A program made the translations under genes and the position numbers. 64,000 nt of DNA, taken from IMG/VR virus record IMGVR_UViG_3300020055_000005, positions 62,001 to 126,000 of that record; one strand, given 5' to 3'. Below the pieces are notes generated by a model. The model had not been told where the DNA came from and did no database searches. It saw only the letters and a list, made by a program, of their open reading frames with translations. Position 1 is the stretch's first letter. Every line of letters begins with the position of its first letter. This DNA comes from a virus. Of the stretch, positions 16,237 through 24,323 are shown piece by piece.

Positions 16237-16815
16237 TTATTTAGTAAACCTCTCCATTTCTTTAAGGGTTTCTTTATCACTTTGCACATCTACATAGTTT
16301 GCATGTGCTTGAAGTGTAATATCTGACACTTCATAATCAGGATATGAGGTAATAAGTTTATGTATCAATCCTGCGACATCCTGATGTTTAACACTTGGTA
16401 GATCATGTTCAAGTAATCCCAAGTTAATGGTTGTCATCTTATATCGTTTCTTAGAATTGAATTGTAGATTATCTGCAAGGTGATTGAGTTGTGCTTTCTC
16501 AGCTGCATACTCATATCCTTTAGATATGTTAGGACGAGCAGCACGTGATGAAATGTTGATTATGTATTTGGTCTTTTCAGTTTCCCATGCACGATGTGTA
16601 ATTCCCAATATCTTTGTTTGGTCTTGATGTGCAAGATTGATAAGAACATCGCAAGGTCTATGACCTCTGTATATCCAACAGTTCTCTTTGTTTGCAGTTA
16701 TGTCCTCACAACGAATAGGTGACACTTCAATAGTCTGTCCTCTAAAAGGTGTTGACTCTAGTGTATCCTTAATTACTTTTGCAAGTCCTGATGTTCCTGT
16801 TATTGCTACTCTCAT
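16237..16815 (-). CDS. Short-chain dehydrogenase/epimerase-like protein
   Basis: 192 aa. N-terminal Rossmann start MRVAITGTSGLAKVI, then INLAHQ, a Ser-rich IINISSRAARP and YEYAAEKAQLNHLA with the YxxxK catalytic pair. This is the SDR/NAD-epimerase layout, in a short form. It is ATGA-coupled to the DUF2061 membrane gene and part of a cassette with nucleotidyltransferase, kinase and radical SAM genes, so sugar or small-metabolite modification is likely. Confidence 0.8.
   Translation of the reverse strand: MRVAITGTSGLAKVIKDTLESTPFRGQTIEVSPIRCEDITANKENCWIYRGHRPCDVLINLAHQDQTKILGITHRAWETEKTKYIINISSRAARPNISKGYEYAAEKAQLNHLADNLQFNSKKRYKMTTINLGLLEHDLPSVKHQDVAGLIHKLITSYPDYEVSDITLQAHANYVDVQSDKETLKEMERFTK
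16238..16244 (-). promoter_or_regulatory. Late-type promoter CTAAATA
   Basis: CTAAATA followed by ATACT and the ATG at 16232. Overlaps the 3' end of the SDR gene. Fits the late box seen before other genes here. Confidence 0.5.
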
Positions 16816-16997
16816 ATCTTATTCCATACTCTCTCATGTATAAAGTAAATAAACATTTTTGCAATGAACTCTACTCCACCAATTGCAAGTCCTACTTTGT
16901 AGTCACCTGTAATCGCCCATGCAATTAATATGGTTGTTATTGTTGCTGTAATTCTCCAACTAAAAGTTTTAGCTAGAGTTTTCTTTATAGAGTCCAT
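16812..16997 (-). CDS. DUF2061 membrane protein
   Basis: 61 aa. SIKKTLAKTFSWRITATITT with two short membrane helices (residues 14-30, 33-52) and a final HERVWNKI match DUF2061, a small membrane family. In bacteria it is often found as a domain next to sulfate/APS-kinase genes; here the APS kinase-like gene lies just upstream. Activity unknown. Confidence 0.85.
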   Translation of the reverse strand: MDSIKKTLAKTFSWRITATITTILIAWAITGDYKVGLAIGGVEFIAKMFIYFIHERVWNKI

Positions 16998-17337
16998 TCC
17001 TTATTTCTGTTGCACTTACGTCTTCGATCTCCTTATCGAAGTGTTCTTGTTCAATCTTATACCCTACATCACGTCCATAAGTTATATGTGTAATGTTTGG
17101 TACTTCGACTATATCATAATCCAATGTACGAGTGAATCCATGTTTCTTTAAGTCTTCACTAATAAATTTTACTCTTTCCCCAAAATTATATGGGTTACTG
17201 TCTGTACCGTCTTCCTTCCTGAGTAGTATTACTACTTGACCAGTTTTGGAAATTCCTCGCTTAAATAGTTCGAGATGCCCTCTATGCCAGGGCTGGAACC
17301 TTCCAAGGAGTTGCGTAGTTGGTCTAGTCCAATCCAT
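16969..17337 (-). CDS. Cytidylyl/adenylyltransferase-like protein
   Basis: 122 aa. LLGRFQPWHRGHLELFKRG holds the HxGH nucleotide-binding motif, and SATEIRNG near the C-terminus is the matching ISxTxIR motif. Enzymes of this fold join a nucleotide to a phosphate compound. The start lies inside the kinase gene in another frame (106-base overlap), suggesting an ancestral kinase-transferase fusion that was split. Substrate unknown. Confidence 0.82.
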   Translation of the reverse strand: MDWTRPTTQLLGRFQPWHRGHLELFKRGISKTGQVVILLRKEDGTDSNPYNFGERVKFISEDLKKHGFTRTLDYDIVEVPNITHITYGRDVGYKIEQEHFDKEIEDVSATEIRNGLYKENSS

Positions 17338-17690
17338 TCTGTTATCCTTATATCGTACTCATCTTCTGTTGGTGGTTCGAATAATGCATTCGTGTCTTCA
17401 TACTCTGACTCTTTAATCGTATCCATCCAAATAGTAAAGGTTGCATCCGTTAGAGTTCTTGTCTTTTGAGTAGGACAAACAAAATCCAAAATACCAAAAA
17501 GTGCTGACCCCATTCTTCTCGCTTGTTTATCTCTACCTTCCTCAGAGAAATCCCAATCTTTGAAATTCTCTCTAGTAGTATCTGCGTTAATATGAGGCAT
17601 AAGGAAGTGGTACGCTAACTCCCTTGCAAGTGTAGTCTTGCCTGAACCAGGCAATCCCATGATCATAATCTTCTTATGTTTCTTAATCAT
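17232..17690 (-). CDS. Adenylylsulfate kinase-like P-loop kinase
   Basis: 152 aa. KIMIMGLPGSGKTTLARELA is a Walker A motif close to APS kinases, and INADTTRENFKDWDFSEEGRDKQARRM matches the DGD/N..R.....GFS...R.....R region of that family. The C-terminal 30-odd residues are read across the start of the next gene and may not be ancestral. APS kinase makes PAPS, the donor for the sulfotransferase at 33105; that link is inference. Confidence 0.78.
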   Translation of the reverse strand: MIKKHKKIMIMGLPGSGKTTLARELAYHFLMPHINADTTRENFKDWDFSEEGRDKQARRMGSALFGILDFVCPTQKTRTLTDATFTIWMDTIKESEYEDTNALFEPPTEDEYDIRITEWIGLDQLRNSLEGSSPGIEGISNYLSEEFPKLVK

Positions 17691-18613
17691 CTATTCTCCA
17701 AGTGTTTGTTCACAATGTCAAATGATGGTTTACCAAATAGTGAACCATCAACACTACACTTATTGCAAGGGGACTGTGAACGGTCTCCCTTTGCAAGTTT
17801 CCTACGAATTTTATTCATAGGTTTACTGAACCATACATCGTATAGAGATTGTTGTAAAAGATTTCCTACAACGTGTTCTCTACCCCAATCGTTGGAACAG
17901 AATAAAACATCACCATTCCAATCAACAAACATTTTATAAAAAGGATAGTGACACGGTTTACCTTGTAATTTTTTAATATCTGTTTCTTCAATTCCGACCC
18001 AGTCAATGACTCCACTCCTGTTGTTTAAAATTAATCCGTGTTTCTCAAAGTCACCCCAATGCATTCTATACTTGTATCTGTCTTGGGGGATTCTTGCACT
18101 TTTCATTATCTCATCAAAGTGTTCCATCTGTTCAGGCCCATCATATAGATTTATATAGAGTAAGTCTAAACCTGATTTTGCAATTCGTATTGCATAATCT
18201 ACATCTAACTTGTCACCGTTAGTGTTACACTCTAGTGTCGCTTGTGGTAGTGCATGTCTAAAGGTTGATATGATCTGTGGGAACCATGGATTTAATAAGT
18301 TCTCACCGAATCCACTAAAAGATATTTTACCTTGGTATCCATTGTCTGCTAATTCTTCTGCAATGGTTTCAGCACCCTTAATTGTAAGGTGGAGTTGCCT
18401 ATTGGGAAATACTGTTGGGTCATGTCTCGGACAAAAGACACATGTACGATTGCACAACTCAGTAGTATTAATTTCAACTGTAAGAATCGACATGAGTGGG
18501 TCATCTTGACCTCCTATCCTTTTCCAATGTTTCTTTTCTTGTTCTCTTCTATGTTCAAGAAAATCAAACTGGTCAACTGCAGTAGTAGGGATTATGTTTT
18601 TGTCGTAGAGCAT
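17687..18613 (-). CDS. Radical SAM / SPASM protein
   Basis: 308 aa. The iron-sulfur motif is CNRTCVFC (CxxxCxxC, about residue 56). FSGFGENLLNP matches the GGEP-like SAM site, and the C-terminal half has CHYPFYKMFVDWNGDVLFCSNDW and CNKC, the cysteines of a SPASM auxiliary cluster domain. Substrate unknown. It is ATGA-coupled to the kinase and overlaps the upstream gene by 22 bases. Radical SAM enzymes of this form modify peptides or sugars. Confidence 0.87.
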   Translation of the reverse strand: MLYDKNIIPTTAVDQFDFLEHRREQEKKHWKRIGGQDDPLMSILTVEINTTELCNRTCVFCPRHDPTVFPNRQLHLTIKGAETIAEELADNGYQGKISFSGFGENLLNPWFPQIISTFRHALPQATLECNTNGDKLDVDYAIRIAKSGLDLLYINLYDGPEQMEHFDEIMKSARIPQDRYKYRMHWGDFEKHGLILNNRSGVIDWVGIEETDIKKLQGKPCHYPFYKMFVDWNGDVLFCSNDWGREHVVGNLLQQSLYDVWFSKPMNKIRRKLAKGDRSQSPCNKCSVDGSLFGKPSFDIVNKHLENR

Positions 18614-19038
18614 GTGATGTATCTTTCCCTATCTTCAGTTTCGTTTACATAAGTGTAAGTGATGTCATCACCTACATTAAACTCTTCTGCATAATGACGT
18701 GGTACGCAAAAGAATTGATGATCTTCGTATTCAGATAAACTTGTTGTTGTTGGTGACTTGGTTGGATTCCATAAGTTAGGTGATAAAAGAATATGATCAC
18801 CCAATGGTTGTTCTAACACTGAGAAGATTAAAGTGTCATTGTCTTTATATAATCTTACATAAGGTGTGTCGAACTGACACCCTAATTTCATTGTGTAGTC
18901 TTTGGGGAAATCAAAACGAAGTAAATCGTCTGCAACTTCTTGCTGAAATTTAAACTCTCGACTTACCTCGTCCTGTTTTAATTCTCTAACTGTCGATGGA
19001 CTAGAAGTAGCCACCGTCCCTGTGATCGTCGTCACCAT
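18592..19038 (-). CDS. Hypothetical protein (148 aa)
   Basis: Start uncertain: ATG 19038 has AAGGTGG upstream and still overlaps the end of the preceding gene by 38 bases. Core LRFDFPKDYTMKLGCQFDTPYVRLYKDND is beta-rich. No family recognised; it follows the large coiled-coil protein and may be virion associated. Confidence 0.6.
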   Translation of the reverse strand: MVTTITGTVATSSPSTVRELKQDEVSREFKFQQEVADDLLRFDFPKDYTMKLGCQFDTPYVRLYKDNDTLIFSVLEQPLGDHILLSPNLWNPTKSPTTTSLSEYEDHQFFCVPRHYAEEFNVGDDITYTYVNETEDRERYITCSTTKT

Positions 19039-20455
19039 CTGTTTCACCACCTTCATCTGTTTCAGTTGCAGATATGAAACCACTCTCTTCATCTTCAGTT
19101 AGTGACTGGATAAATTCTTCTGTACGTAATACAAACTCGTCAATCATTTTTGCTTTTGATTGAGTTGCATTTACATCAAAGTCTAATCTATCTGCTTCTT
19201 GTTTAATTTTTGCTTTAGTTAAACCCTCTAACTCTGAACGACTAGGGATTACAATCTCATCGTATTCCTCTTCTTCAGGTTTAGGTTCAGGTTCATCTGC
19301 ATACTTCTCTTTGAGTTTCTCTAAGAGTTCTTCTTCTGTATCTGCAGTTGTTACGATTTTAAGATCAGGTACCTTCGCTTCGACGGAGTCCCCACTTGAT
19401 AATGTTTGTCTTACACTAGGTGCATTACCAGCTGACACTATTGGTTTACTAAAGTCAGGTTCTGATTCTGTGTCATCTTGTGTTACATTAAATTCTGATT
19501 CAATGTCTTCAAGGTCAGGTAATGAATCCTCTGTATCCTGCCACTCTTCCCATGCAGTTTGATCTTCTGCAGGGTCTTTATAATCTTCATCAGTGAAAGA
19601 TTCTACAGGTAAGTCTTCACCCCAATCTTTGATCTCTTGTTCACTAAAATCTTTGAATGCTTGTTTTGTCTCTTCAACCTTTTCTGCAAGTTCTTTATCT
19701 TCTGTGAAAGGTGTTGTGACTTCTGATTGATGAAGGGTTGCACCATCCTTTGCGACAGACTCTGAATGTTCTTCATCAGTCTTTAGATGATGATAGAGAC
19801 CTCTGTTTGCATTGTCCCACTCTTCAGGTGTTACATCGTCTAAACCTTTTGCAGGTTCTTCTGTGATATTGTTTTCTTCAATCTCTACAGTCTTTGGTCT
19901 TCCTGCACGAATTAAATCCCATGCTTTAGACTTAGGTTTTTCAGGTTGAAGTGTCGGAGGTGTCCATTTCTCCCATGACTCAAAATGGTCAGATTGTTCT
20001 TGTTCAGGTGTTTGTCTATCAATATTTTCTACTGCAGACTTAGACTCACCCAACAATGCCTCTAAATGTTTAAGTCTATCTTCTAATGATTTTCTTAGTT
20101 GTCTTTCTTCAACTAATTTTTGTTTCTCTTGTTCTCTGCGTTTTGCAAGTTCAATTTCTTTTTCCTGTTGTTCTTCAACTGCAATCTCATTTAATCTATT
20201 TGTTGCAACTTCAACTGAACGATTGTATTCTGCAAGACCGTTAGTTACATCATCACGTACTGCAATCAAAGCCTCAAGTTCTGTTAACTTTGCCTGACCG
20301 TTCTTTAAATGTGATTCTAACAATGCACTAGTGATCTGTGCAACCTGTGGTGTTACACCTACTTTAAAATTGTTAATGCGATTTTGTATCTGTTCCTTCT
20401 CTGAAGGTTCAGGTGGAGTTTGACTAAACTCTGATGGGGTCACATCTTCTGCCAT
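19001..20455 (-). CDS. Large acidic coiled-coil protein with C-terminal SAP-like motif
   Basis: 484 aa. Residues 40-150 are a long coiled coil rich in Glu/Arg/Leu. Residues 150-390 are low-complexity and very acidic (repeated Asp/Glu with Pro/Thr). Residues 400-450 (SELEGLTKAKIKQEADRLDFDVNATQ...) look like a SAP/HeH helix-extended-helix DNA-binding motif. It has an unusually long structured leader behind a late-type promoter, so it is probably a late, virion or DNA-packaging related protein. No named family. Confidence 0.7.
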   Translation of the reverse strand: MAEDVTPSEFSQTPPEPSEKEQIQNRINNFKVGVTPQVAQITSALLESHLKNGQAKLTELEALIAVRDDVTNGLAEYNRSVEVATNRLNEIAVEEQQEKEIELAKRREQEKQKLVEERQLRKSLEDRLKHLEALLGESKSAVENIDRQTPEQEQSDHFESWEKWTPPTLQPEKPKSKAWDLIRAGRPKTVEIEENNITEEPAKGLDDVTPEEWDNANRGLYHHLKTDEEHSESVAKDGATLHQSEVTTPFTEDKELAEKVEETKQAFKDFSEQEIKDWGEDLPVESFTDEDYKDPAEDQTAWEEWQDTEDSLPDLEDIESEFNVTQDDTESEPDFSKPIVSAGNAPSVRQTLSSGDSVEAKVPDLKIVTTADTEEELLEKLKEKYADEPEPKPEEEEYDEIVIPSRSELEGLTKAKIKQEADRLDFDVNATQSKAKMIDEFVLRTEEFIQSLTEDEESGFISATETDEGGETDGDDDHRDGGYF

Positions 20456-20479
20456 AATTTTACCTCATAATATCCATGG

Positions 20480-20562
20480 AGTCGCACACGACTAGAAAGG
20501 TTCTATATCGGAAAGTGATTAATCCCCTTTCCTTGGTGTTTCTATGTATAGTCTCTGGCGAC
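20480..20562 (-). promoter_or_regulatory. Structured 5' leader of the acidic coiled-coil gene
   Basis: On the minus strand GTCGC (20562-20558) can pair with GCGAC (20485-20481), closing an RNA of about 80 bases. Inside is GGAAAG..CTTTCC (20532-20510), and at its 3' edge a competing hairpin AGTCG-TGTG-CGACT (20493-20480) uses the same 3' arm. The predicted late start site falls at 20562. Two mutually exclusive structures are switch-like; the ligand or purpose is unknown. Confidence 0.5.
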
Positions 20563-20567
20563 ACTAA

Positions 20568-20574
20568 TATTTAG
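20568..20574 (-). promoter_or_regulatory. Late-type promoter CTAAATA before the structured leader
   Basis: CTAAATA on the minus strand overlaps the stop of the gene ending at 20571 and is followed 6 bases later by the first base of the folded leader. Confidence 0.5.
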
Positions 20575-21092
20575 TTAAATACAGTGTTCGGAAATGCTTC
20601 CTGAACAAACTTTTTATTGATATTTTTAAAAGGATTTACCTTGTCTTTAACTAAATCAATTAACACTGCTTCCTCTTTGGGAATGCCTTCTAACAGTTGA
20701 ATCCACAATGATTCTCTACGAACTTGTGGTACTTGTTCTGTTACAAAATACTTGAACTTTTTAAATTCAAATCTCAATGATGTTTCTGATAAATCTCCAG
20801 CTGGTGCCTGATTCTCACCGTAAGGTGTTTTACCATCAGGTAGTGTTGAATTAATATTATCATCAAATAACCATTGCAGTACTTTTTCTACTGCACCGTT
20901 TCGACTTGCAAAAGTTCTTAGACCATTGATTGCAAACTCTTCATTCTCTCCTAACACTAGGTCAGTCTGACAAAGAATCTCATATACGTTTGCATCATTA
21001 GTAAGACGAACTCTCTCAGTCACTAATTCCATTTTAGGTTTGTTAGGAGCACCCTTTGGTCTCCCTCTACCTCTTTTCTTTTCTTCACTCAT
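20571..21092 (-). CDS. DUF6433-like phage protein with AT-hook-like N-terminus
   Basis: 173 aa. Starts EEKKRGRGRPKGAPNKPK, an RGRPKG AT-hook motif that suggests AT-rich DNA binding. The C-terminal PKEEAVLIDLVKDKVNPFKNINKKFVQEAFP resembles the end of a conserved T4-like phage family (DUF6433). It is ATGA-coupled to RNase H. Function unknown; DNA association is inferred. Confidence 0.72.
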   Translation of the reverse strand: MSEEKKRGRGRPKGAPNKPKMELVTERVRLTNDANVYEILCQTDLVLGENEEFAINGLRTFASRNGAVEKVLQWLFDDNINSTLPDGKTPYGENQAPAGDLSETSLRFEFKKFKYFVTEQVPQVRRESLWIQLLEGIPKEEAVLIDLVKDKVNPFKNINKKFVQEAFPNTVFN

Positions 21093-21931
21093 AAATTAAA
21101 ATCCTCAATATTATTTAGAAGTTCATTCAAACGATGTTTCCTTAGGTAGTCAAACACTAACCCACTAGGAACATCCAAACTATCAAACTCGTTAAGGATA
21201 TTAGTTTCCATATCTTCAGGTATGAAATCCAAATCAATTAGAGTTTGGTTTCTTAAATAGTTACGATAGTATTTATCATCGTTTTCAATACTAATTCTGA
21301 GATACTTATCGACCACTGGTTTACGAAGTGGAGTTTGTCTAATACCTTCATCTAAACAATTATCATTAGATAGAATGTTTGGTATACCATCTGACTTATC
21401 ACCACGTAAGATATGTTCTTTAAGGAATACATCAGGGTCATCACACTGAATCATTTTATTCAGGTTAGGTGAGAACTGTTGCACTCCACGATACTTATGT
21501 AACTGTTGGAAATCTTTATCTCCACTCACAATAAGAATGTCTTCTTGTTCTGCAAAGTGTTTTACTAACACTGCAATGATATCATCTGCCTCTGCCTTTT
21601 CTACGTACATATACTTGTACGGAAAGTTCTCTTTGATTTCCATCTTAACTTGATGTAGTGTATCAAAGATAAACTTCCAATCCATGTCAGATGCATCACG
21701 AGCCTTCTTACGATTCGCTTTGTATTGTGGGAAGTAATCTCTTCTCCATGGATTAGGTGCATCTGTGCAAAGAACTATTTGACCGTAATCACCACTGTAT
21801 CTCTTTTGGTAATTACGTACTGAATTAAGAATCATGTGACGAAGTAAATCTTCCGACACCTCACCATCATTCATCTTCAATTGTGCCATCAGACCTGCAA
21901 TTATGGTCTGAGTAAAATCTATTAAAATCAT
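21089..21931 (-). CDS. rnh: RNase H (5'-3' exonuclease, T4 rnh type)
   Basis: 280 aa. Removes RNA primers during lagging-strand synthesis. Acidic metal sites are visible: LIDFTQ near the N-terminus, EKAEADDIIAVL (about residue 113), SGDKDFQQL (about residue 136) and RGDKSDGIPNIL (helix-hairpin-helix/metal region). Length matches T4 RNase H (305 aa) within normal variation. ATGA overlap with both neighbours. Confidence 0.93.
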   Translation of the reverse strand: MILIDFTQTIIAGLMAQLKMNDGEVSEDLLRHMILNSVRNYQKRYSGDYGQIVLCTDAPNPWRRDYFPQYKANRKKARDASDMDWKFIFDTLHQVKMEIKENFPYKYMYVEKAEADDIIAVLVKHFAEQEDILIVSGDKDFQQLHKYRGVQQFSPNLNKMIQCDDPDVFLKEHILRGDKSDGIPNILSNDNCLDEGIRQTPLRKPVVDKYLRISIENDDKYYRNYLRNQTLIDLDFIPEDMETNILNEFDSLDVPSGLVFDYLRKHRLNELLNNIEDFNL

Positions 21932-22617
21932 TTAATCACTTTTATTAATAATGTATTTTTGGTAATAAGATCGTTTCCTGTTTTTAATTTACTTCTTGGA
22001 ATCTCTTCCATAAACTTTTGTGCAATAATATTACCACCTCTATACAGTCTATCAAGTAACTTGGAATCTGTCAAGGTCTTTTCTGAACATGAGTCGTATC
22101 CTATGATACGTGAACCTTTGACACTCAAGTGTCCATCGAACTGAGTAAGTTTCTTACTTGAAGTATTGTATGTAAATAATGTTCTTGCACGAATGATTTC
22201 TTTTGGGTCTACAGATTTAAATTGTTCCCACTCATCTAAGAAGGGTAACTTCTTAACGAGTTGAGCAGGAGTTTTAATACGAACCTTACGAACTGGTTTG
22301 TACTCTTCAATGTATTTGTCAATGTCATCTTCAAACCCTTGAATGGTTTTGATGATTCTCTCTTTTTGTTTTGCAGTGAGGAAGTTGTATGCCTCTGATA
22401 GTTGTTCACACTTTTCTTCGTTCTTTAATTCAAAGACGATGTGATCAAAGTGTCCTTTCATATACTGAACAACTCTTGAACTATAACCCAACTGTTTTAA
22501 AAGTTTATACATGGAGAATGATGTTTTCTTTTTTTCCATAAGATCATCTATGACACCCTCGACTTGACCGAGTGCATCGATGGCCTTATTTCTCATTCTC
22601 TCTTGTATGGTGTTCAT
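21928..22617 (-). CDS. Conserved T4-like phage protein (229 aa)
   Basis: No named family. Conserved-looking block VKKLPFLDEWEQFKSVDPKEIIRARTLFTYNTSSKKLTQF followed by SVKGSRIIGYD. Helical N-terminal part. Usually sits beside RNase H in related phages, as here; coupled on both sides. Possibly structural or neck-associated, not shown. Confidence 0.72.
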   Translation of the reverse strand: MNTIQERMRNKAIDALGQVEGVIDDLMEKKKTSFSMYKLLKQLGYSSRVVQYMKGHFDHIVFELKNEEKCEQLSEAYNFLTAKQKERIIKTIQGFEDDIDKYIEEYKPVRKVRIKTPAQLVKKLPFLDEWEQFKSVDPKEIIRARTLFTYNTSSKKLTQFDGHLSVKGSRIIGYDSCSEKTLTDSKLLDRLYRGGNIIAQKFMEEIPRSKLKTGNDLITKNTLLIKVIK

Positions 22618-23384
22618 TACTCTTCTATAGTTGGTGGATAAAATTGTTGTATGTTACCTGCAACACTAATTCGTTCTCTGTCCTCTTGATAAAATTGGTG
22701 GACACTATGTTGTAACCATGATGGGAACATGATGATGTCACCCACATTAGGATAGTGTTGAAACTGTGAGAAGTTCATCCAAATGTGTTCACCGTATCTA
22801 CACTCAAGTGAACCTGCAAGTTGTTGACCTTTCTGATTGTCATAATGATTTTGAATTGCCTCCTCATAAGGAATGTCATTTTGTACATAGAAAACAAAAG
22901 AGAACATACCATCATGTACGTGGGGAGGATTGTATTCTTTTGCCTTTTGAATGTTGACCCACAATGCATCGACACCCAACTGTTGTTGTTTTAAATTTTC
23001 AAGTAGTTCGTCTGCCGCATAACCAGTTGCAGTTTCAATTCCTTCTAAGAAGTTTTTAGTGTGTAACATAAGGTGACCGTACACTCTGTCTGACACTATG
23101 TCACTAATGTTTAATTGTTCAATGATTCGTCCTGCAAGTCTATCACCAAAGTCTCTCTCAGGGTCACTACGTACTTTGTCGATTGCACTTTGAACTTCAT
23201 GCACTACGTAGTTTGCAAGTTTACCAACATAGATAGGTGGCCCAAAAGGTAACCTAGTCATACCATCAACTCTTTCAACTGATGACTTACCTGTTATTGT
23301 TCTTCCGTCTCCTAGATCATGTTTCTCTTCAGGAAAATCTAGGACTTTAGAATCCATTAAATCTGTTCTTATTTGTTCACTCAT
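22617..23384 (-). CDS. 2OG-Fe(II) oxygenase superfamily protein
   Basis: 255 aa. PPHVHDGMFSFVFYVQND carries the HxD iron ligands. GDIIMFPSWLQHSVHQF has the distal His and RISVAGN the 2-oxoglutarate-binding Arg. This is the prolyl-hydroxylase-like phage type. Substrate unknown. First of six oxygenase-like genes in the window. Confidence 0.85.
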   Translation of the reverse strand: MSEQIRTDLMDSKVLDFPEEKHDLGDGRTITGKSSVERVDGMTRLPFGPPIYVGKLANYVVHEVQSAIDKVRSDPERDFGDRLAGRIIEQLNISDIVSDRVYGHLMLHTKNFLEGIETATGYAADELLENLKQQQLGVDALWVNIQKAKEYNPPHVHDGMFSFVFYVQNDIPYEEAIQNHYDNQKGQQLAGSLECRYGEHIWMNFSQFQHYPNVGDIIMFPSWLQHSVHQFYQEDRERISVAGNIQQFYPPTIEE

Positions 23385-23713
23385 TTCTTATGTAACTCCA
23401 CAAAATATTCTGCATCCACTAACACTAGTGGTTTTGTTCTGTTGCGTTTAATCACAACCAATGGTTCGTATCCTTTGCAGTTCTCAGTTGCCTGTTCGTA
23501 TGCCTTCCACACGTTTACTGCCTCCTGATTCTTACATTCTACACTATAAGGAAAGATTTGTCTAGTCTGTTTTCCCATGATGATGTCCTCACCTTGAGAA
23601 CCCATCGGTCTCGATTCAATGTCCTCTTCGTCTGCCCCTAGTGTCTCGACTAGAAGTTTGGTAAACCACTGTTGTAGTTTTCTACCCTTTGCTTTCGCTG
23701 AACTTGTTTTCAT
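23381..23713 (-). CDS. PD-(D/E)XK nuclease-like / resolvase-like protein
   Basis: 110 aa. GSQGEDIIM followed by FPYSVECKNQEAVNVWKAYEQA has the D...ExK arrangement of small Holliday-junction-resolvase-like nucleases. Likely cuts branched DNA during recombination (inference). Overlaps the carbamoyltransferase C-terminal gene by 33 bases. Confidence 0.72.
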   Translation of the reverse strand: MKTSSAKAKGRKLQQWFTKLLVETLGADEEDIESRPMGSQGEDIIMGKQTRQIFPYSVECKNQEAVNVWKAYEQATENCKGYEPLVVIKRNRTKPLVLVDAEYFVELHKK

Positions 23714-24323
23714 AATCTTCAGGGTCAGGTGACTTGAATCTTAGTGCTTCATTAGGTATGTATATATCTCCTTCTTCTTCAGGAATATACAAATGATTAA
23801 TCATTGAACGATTGCAAGTGTCAATCGCATCATAGACACTCTCCACTAATGACTCACCACCTAGGTTAAATGAAGTGTTAAAGATAATAGGAGTCCCAGT
23901 TCTCTCTCCAAACTTTTTGATAAGATTATAATAGACTGGATTGTCTTCTTCGGTAACCGTTTGGATTCTACAGGTTCCGTCTGCATGAACGAGTGTAGGA
24001 ATCTCTTGGTATGCTTTGTCTCTTGATTGAATTGCAAAAGACATGTAAGGTGAACCATACTTCTCTAACTGGTTCATATAAAAATATTCATTCGCATGTT
24101 CTCTTAATACACTACATGCAAATGGTCTGTACTCTTCTCTCATCTTAATGGAGTTAACGATGTTCTTTGCATCAGGATGTCTAGGGTCAAACATGATAGA
24201 ACGATTACCCAATGCACGTGGGCCCCATTCTGAATGACCTTGATAGATTGCAACAATCTGTTGATTCTCAATCAGTTCATCTAGAACGGAATCTAAGTCT
24301 CTGTGTATTTGTGTAACGATCAT
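23682..24323 (-). CDS. Carbamoyltransferase C-terminal half (NodU/TobZ family)
   Basis: 213 aa. IYQGHSEWGPRALGNRSIMFDPR is the signature of the C-terminal domain of NodU/TobZ carbamoyltransferases, and PIIFNTSFNLGGESLVESVYDAI is also typical. The domain starts its own gene with ATGA coupled to the N-terminal half upstream. Together the two chains match one normal enzyme of about 600 aa. They probably carbamoylate a sugar or other small molecule. Confidence 0.85.
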   Translation of the reverse strand: MIVTQIHRDLDSVLDELIENQQIVAIYQGHSEWGPRALGNRSIMFDPRHPDAKNIVNSIKMREEYRPFACSVLREHANEYFYMNQLEKYGSPYMSFAIQSRDKAYQEIPTLVHADGTCRIQTVTEEDNPVYYNLIKKFGERTGTPIIFNTSFNLGGESLVESVYDAIDTCNRSMINHLYIPEEEGDIYIPNEALRFKSPDPEDYENKFSESKG

